9,510 nucleotides of DNA from Planctomycetota bacterium (GTDB taxonomy: Bacteria; Planctomycetota; Planctomycetia; Pirellulales; UBA1268), in assembly GCA_003669255.1 (NCBI GenBank), contig QWPO01000194.1, forward strand, positions 1 to 9,510, written 5' to 3'. The notes beneath the pieces are model-generated. The model saw only the letters and a list, made by a program, of their open reading frames with translations, did not search any database and was not told the origin of the DNA. Of the stretch, positions 6,685-9,510 are shown one piece after another; positions within the stretch are counted from its first letter, which is position 1, and every line of letters begins with the position of its first letter. The translations under genes were made by a program, and so were the position numbers.

Positions 6685-7644
6685 TCAGGAACTGGTTGCC
6701 ACCAGGTCCGCGAGGGCTGCGAGCGGATTGGGGTGAGCCGGGCGGAAGGCAAGGTCGCGAAAGAGCAGCTTTGGGTCGACTCGCTTGTCGGCCCCACGAG
6801 GTCTCGGGGCCGCTTTATTCCAGTGGGGCTCGGGGCTGCCCGTGAGCTTCGCCAGTGTGCCGTACCAGTCGCGACGGCGGACGGGGTGCCCGTCGGCCAC
6901 GACGTACAGCCCGCGGGGCGAGGCGGCGTCGGCCACCGTGCAGACGACCGCTGCGGCGTCATCGATGTGGATGAGATTGAGCCACGAATCGGGATCAGCG
7001 GCGATTGGCAGGCCCGCCTTGAGATCGGCGATCCGCGGCAGCCGGTTGGGGCCATAGAGCCCGGCGAACCGCAGGGCCGTGCCGGGGCCGGCCGGATGGG
7101 CCGCAAGCAGTGTCTCGGCCTCGATGAGCACCCGACCCGCTTCGCGGGAAGGATTCGTCGGTGTCGATTCATCGACCATGCCGCCCCCTTCGTCCCCCCA
7201 TACGCCGGTCGAACTCGAGAGGATCACCCGCGGCGTCGAGCCCACGGGCCGCGCTGCCACGAGTGCGTCGAGCAACCGCCGCAGTCCGTCAACGTGAACA
7301 TCGCGGTGCGTGGCACCGGCGGTGCGATCGAAGCCCACGCCCCAAAAGACGGTCTCGGGAACTCCAGCGTCGGCGAAGAGCTTTGCCCAGCCTGGCTCTG
7401 CCGCGGTGACGTCGACCAGCGCGGGAGTGATGCCACGCTCCCGCAACTCCGCCGCCCGTGTCTCCCGCCGCGTGGTGGCGATCACGCGAAACCCGGCGTC
7501 CACCCACCGCCGCGCCACCCGTTCGCCAAGGTAGCCGCAGCCGACCACCAGCCGAAGACGCTGGGCGAGGCTACCGGGGTCCGCGGCCGCTCGATGAGCC
7601 GGGGAAACCGATGCCGGTGGGTTGGAAGCGTCGTGCGAAGTCAT
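6685..7644 (-). CDS. Atypical SDR / NAD-dependent epimerase-like protein (YeeZ-like)
   Basis: This 319-residue predicted cytoplasmic protein has an extended SDR-type Rossmann fold. The dinucleotide-binding motif is in RLVVGCGYLGERVARRW (residues 31-47, GCGYLG), with a TTRR segment at the end of the second strand (57-60). Further family signatures are VILSSSTGVWGDEGG (140-154), LRFAGLYGPNR (191-201) and NLIHIDDAA (223-231). The catalytic YxxxK of classical SDR enzymes is not found. In the expected place the sequence reads REAGR (167-171), so both Tyr and Lys appear to be Arg, as in atypical SDR groups such as YeeZ. Activity is therefore uncertain and no substrate can be named. I chose the ATG at 7644, which has GGCGGA upstream; a start at 7728 would lie inside ruvX. 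The first 30 residues are Ala/Pro/Ser-rich and unconserved. It is the last gene of the minus-strand operon, 32 bp after ruvX. Confidence 0.85.
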   Translation of the reverse strand: MTSHDASNPPASVSPAHRAAADPGSLAQRLRLVVGCGYLGERVARRWVDAGFRVIATTRRETRAAELRERGITPALVDVTAAEPGWAKLFADAGVPETVFWGVGFDRTAGATHRDVHVDGLRRLLDALVAARPVGSTPRVILSSSTGVWGDEGGGMVDESTPTNPSREAGRVLIEAETLLAAHPAGPGTALRFAGLYGPNRLPRIADLKAGLPIAADPDSWLNLIHIDDAAAVVCTVADAASPRGLYVVADGHPVRRRDWYGTLAKLTGSPEPHWNKAAPRPRGADKRVDPKLLFRDLAFRPAHPNPLAALADLVATSS

Positions 7645-7676
7645 GGAGGTTTCCGCCGTGAGGCGACCGCTGCCGG

Positions 7677-8141
7677 CTAACCGTCGAGGGCCCTCGGCCG
7701 CTCGCCGTGGGAGTGCGATTCGAGCCACGACTGAAGCACCACCAGGGCAGCGACGGTGTCGGCCCGCTCTTTCTTTCGGCCGCGCGTCAGCCCGACGCCC
7801 GCGAGCATCCCGTCGGCCTCGCGAGAGCTGTATCGTTCGTCATGGAAGACGACCGGCCGGCCGGTGATCCTGTTCAGCCACGCTCCGAACCGCTCCACCT
7901 CCGCCGACATCGCGCTGGTGCTGCCGTCGGCGTGGATCGGCAGCCCGACCACGAAGCCCGCGACCGTCTCCTCGACGACGAGCCGCTGAAAGAAGGCGGT
8001 GTCGACCGCGCGGTCTCCTGTGGTCTGGTGCACGCAGAGCGGGCTGCAGATGATCCGTTCGGCGTCGCAGATTGCCACGCCGATCCGCCGCCGGCCGTAG
8101 TCGACTCCGGCCAGGCGTCCTGCTGGTAGGCCGTCGTTCAT
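7677..8141 (-). CDS. ruvX: RuvX/YqgF family Holliday junction resolvase-like nuclease
   Basis: This 154-residue protein has the normal length and the full motif set of the RuvX/YqgF family, an RNase H-like fold. Members are credited with Holliday-junction resolution and with processing of the 16S rRNA 5' end. The motifs, each holding a conserved acidic residue, are AGVDYGRRRIGVAICD (11-26, D14), VVGLPIHADGSTS (64-76), HDERYSSREAD (100-110, E102) and RADTVAALVVLQSWL (126-140, D128). The ATG at 8141 overlaps the stop of the upstream hydrolase gene as ATGA, and GAGG lies seven bases before it, so both reinitiation and direct initiation are possible. The C-terminal dozen residues are a short polar tail. 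It sits in the manC-hydrolase-ruvX-SDR run. The family assignment is firm; the exact cellular role is by homology only. Confidence 0.95.
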   Translation of the reverse strand: MNDGLPAGRLAGVDYGRRRIGVAICDAERIICSPLCVHQTTGDRAVDTAFFQRLVVEETVAGFVVGLPIHADGSTSAMSAEVERFGAWLNRITGRPVVFHDERYSSREADGMLAGVGLTRGRKKERADTVAALVVLQSWLESHSHGERPRALDG

Positions 8142-9100
8142 CGGCCGACCTCATCGTGGTCGGCCACAAAGCGGCCCGATTTTAGGAACGACTCGGTGGC
8201 CCGCTTGACCCGCTGGTCGCTGATCATGGCAGCATGGTGGACGGGCACGAGGAGAAAGTCACCGGCCCCGTCGAGTCTCGTCTCCTCGACGCGGACCACG
8301 GCGTCGTCGTCGCCGTCGAGCAAGGGGCTGAAGCCCGAGCCATCGCCACGGCCGCCGGCCACGATGCCGAACTCGCACGGGGGCACCGCGAGGTGAGGTT
8401 CGACCTGCGGCCAATCGACGACGAGGTCGCGGGCAGCCCCATCCGCGAGCGCCGCGAGGACGCCCACGCCACCGACCTGCCGGGCGAGGTCGGAGCCGCG
8501 GTTGGGTGGGCCCAGCATCACCATGCGATCGACACGGGCAAGGTCACCCTCGTCCGCGAGCGACATCCAGCGGCGAACGACGAGGTTGCCAAGGCTGTGG
8601 CCCACAAAACTGATCCGCGCGGTGCGCGGCAGGCCGCCGACGACGGTGTCGAGTGACCGACCGTGGGCCTCAATCGTTGCGGCGGTGCTGGCGTAGCCGA
8701 ACAGGAGCACCGTCGCGTCGAGGGTCTTCCGGAGATGGTCGGCGATCGGCCGCATCGACGAGCGTCCTTCGCCGAGACCGTGGAGTACGATCACGGCGGG
8801 GCCGGCCATCGGCGGAATCGTGCCCTCGGCTTCGAGTGCGGCGAACGCCGCGTGGCACTCTTCAAGCGAGCCCTGGCGGACGAAGGCATCGCGCGAATCG
8901 AGGATGCGGCAGCGTCCGTCGCGGGGACGCACCTGGATCCGCCAGTCGTGACGGACGATCACGTCACTCCACTCGACCGCTTCCTGCGACCTGCGAAGTT
9001 TCGTGAGCCAGGTGGCGTCGCGCCCCGCCGCCTCGTCGGCCGCACCGCTGCGGACGATCGCGATGAGCAGGACGGCCGCGATCAGAGGTACTCGGTCCAT
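8138..9100 (-). CDS. Exported alpha/beta hydrolase, lipase/PGAP1-like
   Basis: This 320-residue protein starts with a signal peptide (hydrophobic residues 4-16, probable cleavage after SGA at about 20), so it should act in the periplasm or cell envelope. An alpha/beta-hydrolase fold follows. It has an oxyanion-hole segment VIVLHGLGEG (103-112), the nucleophile elbow GHSLGN with S169, and MLGPPNRGSDLA (195-206), the segment typical of triacylglycerol-lipase and PGAP1-like enzymes. An acidic LDGDDDAVV (261-269, D266 the likely triad Asp) and VHHAAM (287-292, H288 or H289 the likely triad His) complete a plausible Ser-Asp-His triad. An ester or lipid substrate is likely from the family, but none can be named. 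Its start overlaps the end of manC by 19 bp and its stop overlaps the ruvX start by 4 bp, so it is embedded in the operon. The N-terminal 95 residues before the fold are not recognised. Confidence 0.85.
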   Translation of the reverse strand: MDRVPLIAAVLLIAIVRSGAADEAAGRDATWLTKLRRSQEAVEWSDVIVRHDWRIQVRPRDGRCRILDSRDAFVRQGSLEECHAAFAALEAEGTIPPMAGPAVIVLHGLGEGRSSMRPIADHLRKTLDATVLLFGYASTAATIEAHGRSLDTVVGGLPRTARISFVGHSLGNLVVRRWMSLADEGDLARVDRMVMLGPPNRGSDLARQVGGVGVLAALADGAARDLVVDWPQVEPHLAVPPCEFGIVAGGRGDGSGFSPLLDGDDDAVVRVEETRLDGAGDFLLVPVHHAAMISDQRVKRATESFLKSGRFVADHDEVGR

Positions 9101-9510
9101 CCGCGTTTCTCGAGTTCGGCGACCACCTTGCGGACGCCCTCTTCGTGGCCGCGATCCGCCACGAGCGTGGCGTCGGGGGTGTGTACTACAAGGATATCCT
9201 TCAGCCCGAGCGTGACGACGAGATGGTCGTCGCCTGCGTGGACGATCGTGCCGGCCGACTCGATGCCGAGGTGCCGGCCGACGGAGGTGTTGCCCGCATC
9301 ATCCTGCGGCCGCTGGCGGGCCACGGCCGACCAGCCGCCCAGGTCATCCCAGCCGAAGGGGGCCTCGATCACGGCCACATCCGGGGCGTGTTCCAGGACG
9401 GCGTAGTCAACGGAAATGCCCTTGATCGCCGCGAACTCCTCGGCAAACACCCGGTCGCGGTCCGGGCCGTCCCAGGCGTCGGCAATTCGCCGCAGGTGCG
9501 CCATTGTCTC
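9082..9510 (-). CDS. manC: Mannose-1-phosphate guanylyltransferase, C-terminal fragment
   Basis: The last 142 codons of a GDP-mannose pyrophosphorylase are visible; the 5' part lies beyond the right edge, and the reading frame stays open to position 9510 (residues E-T precede the first visible Met). By family knowledge the cytoplasmic enzyme makes GDP-mannose from mannose-1-phosphate and GTP for polysaccharide and glycan synthesis. The diagnostic segments are ISVDYAVLEHA, APFGWDDLGGWSAV, and the left-handed beta-helix-like end with GNTSVGRH, TLGLKDILVVHTPDATLVAD and the closing VRKVVAEL helix. The nucleotide-binding signature at the N-terminus is outside the window. The fragment ends soon after this region, so the phosphomannose isomerase domain found in bifunctional ManC/AlgA proteins is absent and this is the single-function form. 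Its stop lies 19 bp inside the hydrolase gene, indicating co-transcription. Confidence 0.92.
   Translation of the reverse strand, partial: ETMAHLRRIADAWDGPDRDRVFAEEFAAIKGISVDYAVLEHAPDVAVIEAPFGWDDLGGWSAVARQRPQDDAGNTSVGRHLGIESAGTIVHAGDDHLVVTLGLKDILVVHTPDATLVADRGHEEGVRKVVAELEKRGWTEYL

Noticed and set aside
6733..7680. A 315-codon open frame on the plus strand
   Set aside because: It is antisense to the SDR gene, whose Rossmann motif is clear. The translation is Gly/Arg/Pro-rich with no domain.

Overview
This GC-rich window looks like an ordinary chromosomal housekeeping region of a free-living bacterium. I would guess a planctomycete or a relative. The basis is indirect: high GC throughout, uneven Shine-Dalgarno use, a secreted Prc-type protease with a long Pro/Ala linker, and a compact xseA-xseB-ispA block. 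No rRNA, tRNA or marker gene settles the taxonomy.

Left block (1-1958, minus strand): xseA and xseB encode the large and small subunits of exodeoxyribonuclease VII and overlap by 17 bp. The 5' end of an ispA-like polyprenyl diphosphate synthase follows and is cut by the window edge. The 132-bp gap between xseB and ispA carries a degenerate 13-bp tandem repeat.

Central block (2019-6478, plus strand): this block diverges from xseA across a 60-bp gap. It holds a 12-TM MFS exporter-like transporter, then a two-domain CbiX-type sirohydrochlorin chelatase coupled to it by an ATGA overlap, then, 69 bp on, a large exported S41 C-terminal processing protease (Prc/Tsp).

Right block (6685-9510, minus strand): in transcription order this runs manC (3' part only), an exported alpha/beta hydrolase, ruvX, and an atypical SDR NAD(P)-binding protein. 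The genes overlap or lie within 32 bp of each other, so they look like one operon.

The plus and minus blocks converge at 6479-6684. This gap contains the most striking non-coding feature: two perfect 10-bp-arm hairpins in inverted orientation, each preceded on its own strand by GTAG. This is the architecture of a REP pair (BIME). I see no CRISPR array, insertion sequence, phage gene or defence system. Most genes here are well-known families, and the novelty lies mainly in the two repeat structures.
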